A stretch of 38,336 nt of DNA from Myxococcales bacterium UBA1203 (GTDB taxonomy: Bacteria > Myxococcota > Myxococcia > Myxococcales > UBA5297): contig DBXV01000005.1 in NCBI GenBank assembly GCA_002309695.1, forward strand, positions 104,596-142,931. Reading direction: 5' to 3'. Of the stretch, positions 27,385 to 35,209 are shown piece after piece (positions within the stretch are counted from its first letter, which is position 1; the number at the start of each line of letters is the position of its first letter). The notes beneath the pieces were generated by a model. It was not told the DNA's origin, ran no database searches, and worked only from the letters and a program-made list of their open reading frames with translations. The translations under genes were made by a program, and so were the position numbers.

Positions 27385-27993
27385 TCAGAAGGTGTATTTC
27401 ATGTTCGGCATAATCAGCAGGCCCGCGCCCTGATTTTTGATGCCGAAGACGAAATCCAAGTCCGCGCCGACGGAGAAGTGCCGGAGCCGCGTGTAGTATT
27501 CGATGCCGATTCCCGCCCGGACCAGGATGTCCACCGATTTGTAGATGTTTTTGGGGGCCATGAGGCTGACGCCCACTCCCGCGTGCGCATCGAGAAACAG
27601 GCGGTCGATGCCGTTGTCGTCCGGATGTCCCCAGAAGGCGTAGCTGCCCAGAAGTCCGATGGTGAAGGCCGAAATGTCGCCGGGGCGGTCGTTGGTGCTG
27701 AGGAAGCCGGAAGGCGTATCGATGTTGCTGCCGAGGAAGAAGAGGCCCAGGGAGAAGCTGTTGGTGATGTCGTATCCCAGGCCCACATCGATGGAGAGGC
27801 CGGGCGAGACGCCCGAATTGGCGTTGGCCTTGGGCGAAAAGAGGATCAGCGCACCGATTTGGGCGTCCATGTAGAAGCCGTGTTCGATTTCCTCGAATTT
27901 GTCGGCGGGCTTGTCTTCAGTCGGCGCGGCGGCCAGGGCAAGACAGGGGGTGAGCAGGGCGGGCGCGAGCAGAAAAGGGAGGGGGGAGCGCAT
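27385..27993 (-). CDS. Exported outer-membrane beta-barrel-like protein
   Basis: This 202-residue protein has a signal peptide (MRSPLPFLL, then LALAA/AP). The mature part shows alternating hydrophobic strands with glycine and aromatic residues (FYMDAQIGALILF, LSIDVGLGYDI, SLGLFFLG, TIGLLGSYAFWG, LFLDAHAGVGVSL, LVRAGIGIEYYTRL, SVGADLDFVFGI). It ends MKYTF, with the terminal aromatic residue typical of proteins inserted by the BAM complex. The size fits an 8-stranded barrel. It precedes the giant TPR gene, where the Myxococcus gliding cluster has small outer-membrane barrel genes (GltA/GltB/GltH, CglE-type). Identity with any one of them cannot be decided by eye. The ribosome site is weak (AAGG about 11 nt from the ATG). 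Confidence 0.75.
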   Translation of the reverse strand: MRSPLPFLLAPALLTPCLALAAAPTEDKPADKFEEIEHGFYMDAQIGALILFSPKANANSGVSPGLSIDVGLGYDITNSFSLGLFFLGSNIDTPSGFLSTNDRPGDISAFTIGLLGSYAFWGHPDDNGIDRLFLDAHAGVGVSLMAPKNIYKSVDILVRAGIGIEYYTRLRHFSVGADLDFVFGIKNQGAGLLIMPNMKYTF

Positions 27994-28149
27994 AGGATCT
28001 ACCGGCCTTGAGTTGAGGTGAGAAAGGACGTGCCGCCTGAAGGTTTTTGAGAGGCGGGCCGTCGAAAAAAGCGGGATTCAAGCAGTGGCCCGGAGGGCTT
28101 GCAAGTCCGGGATTCCGGAGGTCCCGCCGGCGCGTGCTTGGAAGTCGGC

Positions 28150-28701
28150 CTAGAAGTCGAAGGAATAGAGAATCTGGGCGCCGCGGCCATCGGCGGTGGG
28201 AGCAGGCACCGGGACATGTTTGGGCCTTCTCGAAAGAGCGACGCCCAGACAGATGGCGCCGGAGACGAAGAGCGCGCCGCCGACGCCGACGAGCGTCAGA
28301 CCGCCGTGAGCCAGAGCCGTTCGCTCGGTGGTTTCCTTGTGGGCAAAGCGGGAGCCCAGAAAGAGAAGCCCGCCGATGGCGAGAATCGAAGCGCCGGTTC
28401 CGGTCCCGGCGATGCCGTACAGCTCCAGAGAGCTGCCCCTGCGCGGCTCATGGTCCAGGAACCTGGCGCCGTCCTGGCCGCGAAATTCCAGTTCGAGCGC
28501 ATCGCTCCCGGGCTTGGCATCAGCGGAGGTGTCCGTCCGCGGCGCGCCCGTCCGCTCAGGAGCGCCCTCGCCATACGAATAGCCAAAGAGCTGGTTCGCG
28601 GTCCGGTCGTCCGATTCATCAGCTGCGGCGGGGAACGGCAGCGCGGCCGTGAGAGCCGCCAGACACAGGGAAACGACGGCTTTGTGTAAGGTAGGATTCA
28701 T
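28150..28701 (-). CDS. Small exported protein with two hydrophobic helices, unknown function
   Basis: I do not recognise a family. The start at 28701 (MNPTLHKAV) has GGAG 8 nt upstream; the ATG three codons earlier would abut that site. The protein has 183 residues. It shows a signal peptide ending PAAA/DE, a polar charged region of about 65 residues, and then two hydrophobic, glycine-rich segments (YGIAGTGTGASILAIGGLLF and LTLVGVGGALFVSGAICLGV) separated by a basic loop. A short tail ends ILYSFDF, again with terminal Phe. It may sit in either membrane. It is first of the minus-strand block, 156 bp before the barrel gene and probably transcribed with it. GltF or CglF-type small gliding proteins are conceivable counterparts, but this is a guess from position. 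Confidence 0.7.
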   Translation of the reverse strand: MNPTLHKAVVSLCLAALTAALPFPAAADESDDRTANQLFGYSYGEGAPERTGAPRTDTSADAKPGSDALELEFRGQDGARFLDHEPRRGSSLELYGIAGTGTGASILAIGGLLFLGSRFAHKETTERTALAHGGLTLVGVGGALFVSGAICLGVALSRRPKHVPVPAPTADGRGAQILYSFDF

Positions 28702-28727
28702 CACACACATCTCCGAAGACTGCAGGA

Positions 28728-28765
28728 AGGGGCGCCCCTAAACGTTGAAAGGCGCTGTCAGTCAA
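28728..28765 (-). promoter_or_regulatory. Putative promoter of the four-gene block, with palindrome
   Basis: On the minus strand TTGACT (28765-28760), a 17-nt spacer and TTTAGG (28742-28737) precede the first gene of the block. A perfect 12-nt palindrome, AGGGGCGCCCCT (28728-28739), overlaps the -10 and the expected start site. It could be an operator or a short leader hairpin. Both readings are tentative. Confidence 0.35.
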
Positions 28766-28967
28766 TCAGGGCGGCTTTGAGGCCGGGGGAACTTGGAGGG
28801 GGGAGCTGTCGCTGAAAACCAGGAACCCCTCTCTTCCCGGGGGTGTTAGGGGGCCGCCTTTTTTCGGCTGCCCGCTCTTCCCGAGTGTCGGGGCAGTGCG
28901 CCCTCTCGGGAGGCGCGCGGGCCGCCGCATTTGGATTCCGCGAAGGAATCCCGGGAGAAATCACGCC

Positions 28968-29786
28968 ATGAATATCCGCACCATCGTCACCGGCGTTTCA
29001 GGCCGAATGGGCAGGACCATTGTCCGGGCGCTTCATGAAGCGCGGGCCGATTTTGAATTTGTGGGCGCCACGGAGCGCCTCGAAAGCCCGGCAGTCGGCC
29101 AGGATGCGGGCCTCGTCTGCGGCATCGGCGAAAATCACGTCATCATCCGTCCCGCTCTGCGCGAGGTGCTGGCGGAGACGAAGGCCGACGTGGTCATCGA
29201 TTTCAGCCACCACGAGGCTTCCATGGCGCACGCCCGGCTGTGCGCCGCCTCTTCGACCGCTCTGGTGATTGGAACGACCGGGTTTACGACCGAGGAGATG
29301 TCGGAGCTGAAAAAGCTGTCGTCCAAGCTGCCGCTGCTCGTGGCGCCCAACATGAGTACCGGTGTCGTGGTCATGCAGGCCCTCATCCGTCAGGCCGCGC
29401 GGATTCTGGGGAGCGCCTACGACGTGGAAGTTCTGGAAATGCACCACAGGCACAAGCGGGATGCGCCTTCCGGGACCGCGCTGAAAATCGGACACATCGC
29501 GGCCGAAGCTCTGGGCCGCAACCCGGAGCAGTGCCTCAAACTGTCGCGGGAGGGGCTCATCGGTCCCAGGCCCGAGGGCGAAATCGGCATTCAGTCGCTG
29601 CGCGGCGGGGACTGCATCGGCGAACACACGGCCTTTTTCTTCGGCGCGGGCGAGCGGCTGGAAATCACGCACCGGGCATTCAGCCGCGAGCAGTTCGCCG
29701 CGGGGGCACTTCGCGCGGCCCGCTTCCTCTCGGGCAAAGCCCCCGGCTTCTACGAGATGGAAGATGTTCTGGGCATCGAGCGGTGA
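28968..29786 (+). CDS. dapB: 4-hydroxy-tetrahydrodipicolinate reductase
   Basis: DapB reduces 4-hydroxy-tetrahydrodipicolinate with NAD(P)H in the lysine and meso-diaminopimelate pathway, supplying peptidoglycan and protein synthesis. It is 272 residues, the family's usual length. The ATG at 28968 (MNIRTIV) has GGGAG about 10 nt upstream. The Rossmann loop G-x-x-G-x-x-G is at 9-15 (GVSGRMG). The catalytic region H-H-R-H-K-R-D-A-P-S-G-T-A places His159 and Lys163 at the same numbers as in E. coli DapB. GTTGF, APNMS and GEHTAFFF match the nucleotide and substrate regions. It is divergent from the four-gene block and convergent with the LtaS-like gene (20 bp apart, no terminator seen). No other lysine genes are nearby. 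Confidence 0.96.
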   Translation: MNIRTIVTGVSGRMGRTIVRALHEARADFEFVGATERLESPAVGQDAGLVCGIGENHVIIRPALREVLAETKADVVIDFSHHEASMAHARLCAASSTALVIGTTGFTTEEMSELKKLSSKLPLLVAPNMSTGVVVMQALIRQAARILGSAYDVEVLEMHHRHKRDAPSGTALKIGHIAAEALGRNPEQCLKLSREGLIGPRPEGEIGIQSLRGGDCIGEHTAFFFGAGERLEITHRAFSREQFAAGALRAARFLSGKAPGFYEMEDVLGIER

Positions 29787-29806
29787 GTTCTGACGGGGGG
29801 GGATTC

Positions 29807-31801
29807 TCACCGGTCCATCGCCGCGCCTTCACTGAATTGGCTGCCGGCCAGCCTGTCGTAGCCGAGCAGTTCCAGCGCACGGACCACTTCCTTCTGCGGG
29901 CCGGCAAGGGCGGCATCCCGGGGACCGCTCAGCCAGTGACCGTCGGGCGTCAGCAGCCGTCCGTCGTTCATGGCGGGCAGCGTTTTTTCAAATTCCGGGA
30001 GGAGTCTGAGGTGCGGCGGCAGGGGCAGTCCGGCAGCGGCGAGGATTTTCGGTGCCAGATAGAAGACGCTGAATTCCTGACCGGCGCGCACTGACGAAAG
30101 AGAGAGCGGCGCGTTGGCCCAGAAAAGAACCTGGGTCCGATAGCGGTTGTGGTCTTTCTCGCCGTTCTCGAAGCCCGCCTCGGCGAACGTCTCATTTTTC
30201 AGCGCCGGCAGATGGTCGCCGAAGAACACCAGCAGGGTGGGCCTCCCGCGGTGGCGGATGGCCTCGGTCAGGTAGGCGAGGCACCTGTCGGCGCGGAAGG
30301 CGGCGTTGGCCATGTTTTCCAGGTCTTTTTCGGCGCTCTCTGAGAGAGGCGGCCTGCCTTCGGCAGCCTCGACGCGCACCTCGGGTGAGGGCCAGCGGTC
30401 GTAGAGAAAGGGACCGTGCCCCACCATGCCCACGGCGAAGAGAAATTTCGGGCGGTCGGCAGGCTTTTCCAGCTCCTCCGCCAGCCGCCGGACCAGTGGC
30501 TCGTCCGAGGGATAGCGGCCGTCAATCAGCGCCTCCGTTCCATTGAGCGATTTGATGCCGCGGTGATTGACGAAACCCTCGGGGCGAATGCCGTCGAGAC
30601 CCACCGGCGAAAGTTCGTCCAGGGCGGTGAAGCTCTCGAAGCCCAAGAGGGGATAAACGGACGCGCGGGAGAAGTAGTAGCGGTGGAAGTTGTGGAAGGC
30701 CCGGGCGGTGTAGCCCATCTCGCGCAGGACGGCGGGCAGGCCCTTCAGAGGCTGGCGGACGTAGTGCTGATAGGGAACGGAAGCCGCGGGCAGAAGCGCG
30801 TGGGAAATGCCGGTGAGGGCCTCAAATTCGACGTTGGCCGTCCCGCCGCCCCGCTGAGGGCTCATCATGGAGAAGAGCCGCGCGCCTTCGGACGCCGCCA
30901 GGCGGTGGAAGGTGGGAATGGGGTCCTGGCTGAAGCGGACGCCTTGGAGCTGCGTCACATCCCAGAAGGCCTCTGCCATGAAGACGATGATGTCCGGCCT
31001 GCCCTGTTCCTTGGGGGACTCCGGAGAAGCCGCAGCCGCCTCTGTACCGCCCGAAAAGCGCTCAAAAACGCGGGAGACGGCGTCCGGTCCGTAGCCCTCG
31101 GGCATCGGGAGCCTTTGGCGCGCGTTCATCAGAAGCGGCAGGAGAAAGCCGTTGGTCCTCAGATTGTAGCCGTAGCTCCAGACGACATTCTCAACGCCGC
31201 GCCGCTCCAGAAATTCGAGGATGGGATCGGGAAAGGCCGCGCAGACAGCCGCCGCTGAAATCGCGAGCGCCAGAGCAATGGCGCGCGCCGGCTTTGTCAT
31301 GGGCAGCCGGGAGGGCGCTGTCAGGCTGCGGATGATGAGGAACAGGAAGAGTGCCGCCAGAAGCGCCGCCGCTCCGAAGGTGAACTCGTGGCCGGCCACA
31401 ACGGTTCCCATGACATCTTTGAGCTCCCGGAGCAGCGACAGGTCCGCGGGGACCAGCGGCTTGCCCAGCGTTGCCATCTTCTGGTTGTGGGCGAAGAGCA
31501 GGGCAAAGGTGAGCGGCGGGACGGTGAAGAGCGCGATGGACAGCCGGTTGGTCAGCGCACGGACCGTCAGAATCGCCAGGGCGAGCGCTGCAGTCGTCAG
31601 GGCGAGGGAGAGGCCCACGAGGAGCTTCACTTCGTCCAGAAACGGCCCGCTGCCGCTGGTCAGAATGCGGGCGGTTTCCAGAAGGGCGAGAGATGCGGCC
31701 GCGATGAGGGGCGCGGAGAGAAAGGGGAGAAGGGAGCGAAGGACTCCAGTGCGCGCGGCGGTTTTCTCTGCCGGACGATTCTTCGCGTCCCCATCACCCA
31801 T
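29807..31801 (-). CDS. LTA synthase family phosphoglycerol transferase/sulfatase
   Basis: This membrane enzyme of the alkaline phosphatase superfamily has 664 residues. Five or so hydrophobic segments fill about residues 20-250. The extracytoplasmic LtaS-type domain follows: metal ligand in DIIVFMAEAFWD, nucleophile loop SPQRGGGTANVEFEALTG with Thr321 (compare the nucleophilic Thr300 of Staphylococcus LtaS), and GDHLPAL near 530 with the Asp-His metal pair. Such enzymes transfer glycerol phosphate from phosphatidylglycerol. In Gram-negatives relatives decorate osmoregulated glucans or other envelope glycans, so lipoteichoic acid itself need not be made. The ATG at 31801 lies 5 nt after the pullulanase stop, with GGAAGG inside the end of that gene. 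The pair is thus very probably co-transcribed. The longer frame to 31933 overlaps pullulanase coding DNA and is rejected. Confidence 0.87.
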   Translation of the reverse strand: MGDGDAKNRPAEKTAARTGVLRSLLPFLSAPLIAAASLALLETARILTSGSGPFLDEVKLLVGLSLALTTAALALAILTVRALTNRLSIALFTVPPLTFALLFAHNQKMATLGKPLVPADLSLLRELKDVMGTVVAGHEFTFGAAALLAALFLFLIIRSLTAPSRLPMTKPARAIALALAISAAAVCAAFPDPILEFLERRGVENVVWSYGYNLRTNGFLLPLLMNARQRLPMPEGYGPDAVSRVFERFSGGTEAAAASPESPKEQGRPDIIVFMAEAFWDVTQLQGVRFSQDPIPTFHRLAASEGARLFSMMSPQRGGGTANVEFEALTGISHALLPAASVPYQHYVRQPLKGLPAVLREMGYTARAFHNFHRYYFSRASVYPLLGFESFTALDELSPVGLDGIRPEGFVNHRGIKSLNGTEALIDGRYPSDEPLVRRLAEELEKPADRPKFLFAVGMVGHGPFLYDRWPSPEVRVEAAEGRPPLSESAEKDLENMANAAFRADRCLAYLTEAIRHRGRPTLLVFFGDHLPALKNETFAEAGFENGEKDHNRYRTQVLFWANAPLSLSSVRAGQEFSVFYLAPKILAAAGLPLPPHLRLLPEFEKTLPAMNDGRLLTPDGHWLSGPRDAALAGPQKEVVRALELLGYDRLAGSQFSEGAAMDR

Positions 31802-31806
31802 GGCGT

Positions 31807-34800
31807 TCACCACACCCTTCCGACAACGGCGACGCTGCGTCCCGGCACGCAGACGCTGCCTTCGGAGAGGAGGACGTGGGAATCCGGTCGGCCCTCTGCG
31901 CAGAATCCGTCCTCGTCGAGCAGAACGCGCCACTTGGGAAGCGTTTTGAGGCTCGGCAGGGCCAGGTCGAGGCTGCGGCGGCCAGCGTTGTAAACGGTCA
32001 CCAGCCGCTTGAAGGCCGTCGCCTCCTCGCCGAAGGGCGACTGATCGATTTCAAAGGCGACAAAGGGCTGCTCGCCCGGCCTGGGCGTCCCCGCCACGTG
32101 GTCGCGAATCGAGAGGTCGATTTCCACGGAGTTGTCCGAGCGGATGGCGGTGGGCCGGATCATGTTGTTGCCGCCGCCGGTGTAAGCCCCGTCGGGCGTC
32201 CACCAGGTCCCGGGCTGGCGCACCAGTTTGATCTGCAGGCTGTTGGTCGAGGACCAGGCGCCGTAGTGGAAGCGGTCCAGCTCCGCCCGGGGGAAGCGGA
32301 TGCTGCCGCAGCCCTGACTGTCGAAGCGGACGGCAAAGGGATTGTGGGGCGGGTTTTTGTCGAGGCCCCTGGGAAACACCTCGCCGGCGACAAAGCAGAC
32401 CGAATTGGCCGGGCCGTTTTTGAAATGAATCGTCAGCTCCGGCACCTGGTCGAAGGAGCTGTAGCCGGCGCCATCCGCAGGCATGGGCGTGTGCGAGCCC
32501 GCGAGAAATCTGAGACAGCGCTGAATCATGTCCGCCGTGGGCATGCGGAATCCGGGAAGTGCTCTGCGCATGGCGGCGAGTTCCGCGGTGTAGCGGGCCA
32601 TGTCGTCCCAGGGCGCTTTGGAGAGGCGCTCCCAGCGGACCATGTTGGTGAAGTCCGGAGAGGCGTAGCTGTTCTCGTGGAGCATCGAGGCTTCCGGCAG
32701 GTCCGGGTCACAGACGAAGTCCTCGCAGGCGTGGGCGCGGTCGGGCGACGGATCGAAGATGGCTTTGGGCTTGGTGCGGCCAAATTCATCGCCGCCGTGA
32801 AGAATGATTCGCCCCTGAGAGGTGAAGAGCATGGCCAGAGCGAAGCGGGCCACGCGCGCGCGGCTGTGAATGTCCTCGCCGAGCGAAAGGTGCAGCTTGT
32901 CCCAGAGCGTGTAGCCGTCGTGGATGGCCAGGTAATTCAGGGTCTCCCAGGGCTCGCGGGCAAAGCGGTCGTAGTGATCGGTGGAGGTGTTGGCGTCGCC
33001 GAACTCCCGCAGGTTGCCGATGATGCCCGCCTGAACTCTGGGAAGAATCCACGGCTCGCCCTGAGCGAAGCCCTTGCCCTCCATGCGCCCTGTGTAGGCG
33101 TCGCGGGTGGAATCGCTGAAGGCCGCGAGCTTTGCGTCAAAGGGCAGGTTCCATTTGGACGAAGCCTCGTGGGGCGGCAGATCGCTGAAATCCCAGGCTT
33201 CGCCGTGCAGCACCAGGTCCTCACCCACGGCGGCGCGGACGCTGCGCAGCGTCTCGCTGTCGATGAATTCCATCAGGTCGAAGCGGAAGCCGTCGATGCC
33301 GTATTCCTCGGCGAACCAGCGGGCCGAATCGGTGATGAGCTTGCGCGTCATCAGACGCCGCGTTTCGAGAGAGGGACCCGCGCCGGTGGTGCCGGAGGGC
33401 ATGCCGTTCTGATCGAGCCGCAGGTAGCAGCCGGGGGCCGCGTTCTCGAAGAGGCTGGCGTCGTAGATGTGGTTGTAAACGACATCGAGGACGACGCCGA
33501 TGCGCGCGCGGTGGAGGGCGAGGACCATCTCCTTGAGCTCGCGGATGCGGGCGTAGGGGTCAGACGGCGAGGAAGCGAACCAGCCGTCCGGGGAGAAGTA
33601 GTTCTGAGGGTCGTAGCCCCAGTTGTAGAAGCGGACGGGGCGCGTGCCGTCAGTCAGGGACTTCTCGCACTCATGGTCCGAATAGAAGGCCATGACCGGC
33701 ATCAGCTGGACGTGGGTGATGCCCAGCCGTTTCAGATGTTCGAGCTGACGCTGCGCCGTGAAGCCGCGGAAGGTTCCCCGATTTTCCGGCGGCACACCCG
33801 AGGCGGGATCGACCGTGAAGTCGCGGACGTGCATCTCGTAGCCGATGAAGTCCGTCAGGTTTGTCAGCGCCCGGAAGGTCCGCCGCGCGCCCCGCTGGCC
33901 GAAGTTGGAATAGTCGTCGTCCCGAAACCCGGCGGGGTCCGCTTTGCGGGGATTGACCACGGCGCCCTTGCCCACGGGGTCCCCGGCGCCCGGCGTGAAG
34001 GCGGCCATCGACCTGGCGTAGGGGTCCAGCGCCCGCTCGCACTTTCCATAGGCGGTGACCCGGTACTGGTAGAAGGCGCCGTCCCACGAAGCGAGACCGG
34101 CGCGTCCGGCGTCTTCCGCTGAAAGATGCGCGGACCAGACGCCCTTCTGACCTCTCGTCAGGCGAACGCGGTGAATCTCCCGGGTCTGATCGGCGGGCGA
34201 ATAGAGCCGGAGCTCCACCTGCGTGGCGGGCGGCGACCAGAGCTTGAAGAGCGCGCCGCCGTCCGGCTCCAGCGTGGCTCCCAGGTCATCGCCCTCGTAG
34301 AAAAAGTCGGAATCCAGCAGATGGCCGGCGATGCGCGCGGGCGCCTTCGACTGCGCCAGAGTCAGAAAATGATTCTTGTCGAGGTCCAGCGCCTCGCGGG
34401 TGCGCACGAAAACCTGGCCGCCCTCGCACCAGTAGCCCTCGATGGCGATGGATTCTCCCAGATGGTTCTCAAGGGCGAGGCGCGAGGCCGGCGGACAGCC
34501 CGGCTTCTCGGTTCCGGGCCCTTCCAGCCGGGCGAGAATCAGCTTTTTGTCCACGATGACGGCCTGAACGACCTCCGGGCCCTGGGGAGGCACCGACGTC
34601 CAGATGTCGATGCGCCCCTGCTTGAGCCAGATTTCAGGCGTCCTGCTGGGCGTGACCGTGCGCTCGAGAGGCGGGTCCTTCTCGTCGCCGCGGTGGACGA
34701 TGAACGAGATGGGCCTGTCCGGCTGAGCCACGGGCACCTCCGCCACGCGCCCGAAGCCGTCCTCCACATCAAAGGCAATGGGCTCGTTCCAGGGCGTCTC

Positions 34801-35073
34801 AGAGGACGCGCCTTCACCCCAGATGTGCAGGCCGAATCCCTCGTAGCAGCCATCCCTGCGCAGGTAATGGACGCGCAGGCGCGCGGCGGGCGGAACTGGC
34901 GGCGTCAGCAGGTCTTTGGGCGTGCAGGGAAAAGGCGGGGCCGCGGGAACATCTTCAGAAGAAGAGGCATTCTGCTGAGGCTGCGTTGTGGTCGGGATGG
35001 ATGGAGGGAGAGCCAAGTCGGACTCCTGATGAAGGGCGTCAAAGGTCGGCTGGTTGCGAGGGGCGGCGCGCAT
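31807..35073 (-). CDS. pulA: Type I pullulanase (GH13), glycogen/starch debranching
   Basis: The enzyme hydrolyses alpha-1,6 branches in pullulan, starch or glycogen. It has 1088 residues from the ATG at 35073 (GGAA 5-6 nt upstream). N-terminal modules: a Pro/Gln-rich tail, a PUD/CBM41-like domain (LRVHYLRRDGCYEGFGLHIW to IWLKQGRIDIW), and CBM48 (FKLWSPPATQVELRLY). The GH13 barrel then shows YEMHVRDF, DVVYNH, GFRFDLM with nucleophile Asp599, HGEAWDF with acid/base Glu625, and IHDGYTLWDKL with Asp719. YEMHVRDF and the PUD domain favour PulA over GlgX. No signal peptide is seen, so it is probably cytoplasmic and acts on stored glycogen. The start is uncertain: a TTG at 35016 has AGGAG at ideal spacing, and both starts lie before the first domain. 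The LtaS-like gene follows 5 nt after the stop. Confidence 0.9.
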   Translation of the reverse strand: MRAAPRNQPTFDALHQESDLALPPSIPTTTQPQQNASSSEDVPAAPPFPCTPKDLLTPPVPPAARLRVHYLRRDGCYEGFGLHIWGEGASSETPWNEPIAFDVEDGFGRVAEVPVAQPDRPISFIVHRGDEKDPPLERTVTPSRTPEIWLKQGRIDIWTSVPPQGPEVVQAVIVDKKLILARLEGPGTEKPGCPPASRLALENHLGESIAIEGYWCEGGQVFVRTREALDLDKNHFLTLAQSKAPARIAGHLLDSDFFYEGDDLGATLEPDGGALFKLWSPPATQVELRLYSPADQTREIHRVRLTRGQKGVWSAHLSAEDAGRAGLASWDGAFYQYRVTAYGKCERALDPYARSMAAFTPGAGDPVGKGAVVNPRKADPAGFRDDDYSNFGQRGARRTFRALTNLTDFIGYEMHVRDFTVDPASGVPPENRGTFRGFTAQRQLEHLKRLGITHVQLMPVMAFYSDHECEKSLTDGTRPVRFYNWGYDPQNYFSPDGWFASSPSDPYARIRELKEMVLALHRARIGVVLDVVYNHIYDASLFENAAPGCYLRLDQNGMPSGTTGAGPSLETRRLMTRKLITDSARWFAEEYGIDGFRFDLMEFIDSETLRSVRAAVGEDLVLHGEAWDFSDLPPHEASSKWNLPFDAKLAAFSDSTRDAYTGRMEGKGFAQGEPWILPRVQAGIIGNLREFGDANTSTDHYDRFAREPWETLNYLAIHDGYTLWDKLHLSLGEDIHSRARVARFALAMLFTSQGRIILHGGDEFGRTKPKAIFDPSPDRAHACEDFVCDPDLPEASMLHENSYASPDFTNMVRWERLSKAPWDDMARYTAELAAMRRALPGFRMPTADMIQRCLRFLAGSHTPMPADGAGYSSFDQVPELTIHFKNGPANSVCFVAGEVFPRGLDKNPPHNPFAVRFDSQGCGSIRFPRAELDRFHYGAWSSTNSLQIKLVRQPGTWWTPDGAYTGGGNNMIRPTAIRSDNSVEIDLSIRDHVAGTPRPGEQPFVAFEIDQSPFGEEATAFKRLVTVYNAGRRSLDLALPSLKTLPKWRVLLDEDGFCAEGRPDSHVLLSEGSVCVPGRSVAVVGRVW

Positions 35074-35209
35074 ATTTGTTCCGGCGTCCGGCGGCAAGGC
35101 GGGGTTTCGCCGCACGCCCCAGGCGGGTGCGGGACGACTGCCCGGGATTGCACCGCATCCGCGCCCGAGAGATGGCGCCCGCCCGCGGAGCTTCACGGAG
35201 ATTTTTGGA

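Noticed and set aside
28758..28964. A 68-codon minus-strand frame between the block and dapB
   Set aside because: Composition is Pro/Arg-rich and typical of noncoding G+C-rich DNA. It occupies the divergent promoter region.
31876..34122. A 748-codon plus-strand frame opposite the pullulanase
   Set aside because: The minus strand carries all the GH13 catalytic motifs, and the plus-strand product looks like a high-G+C shadow.
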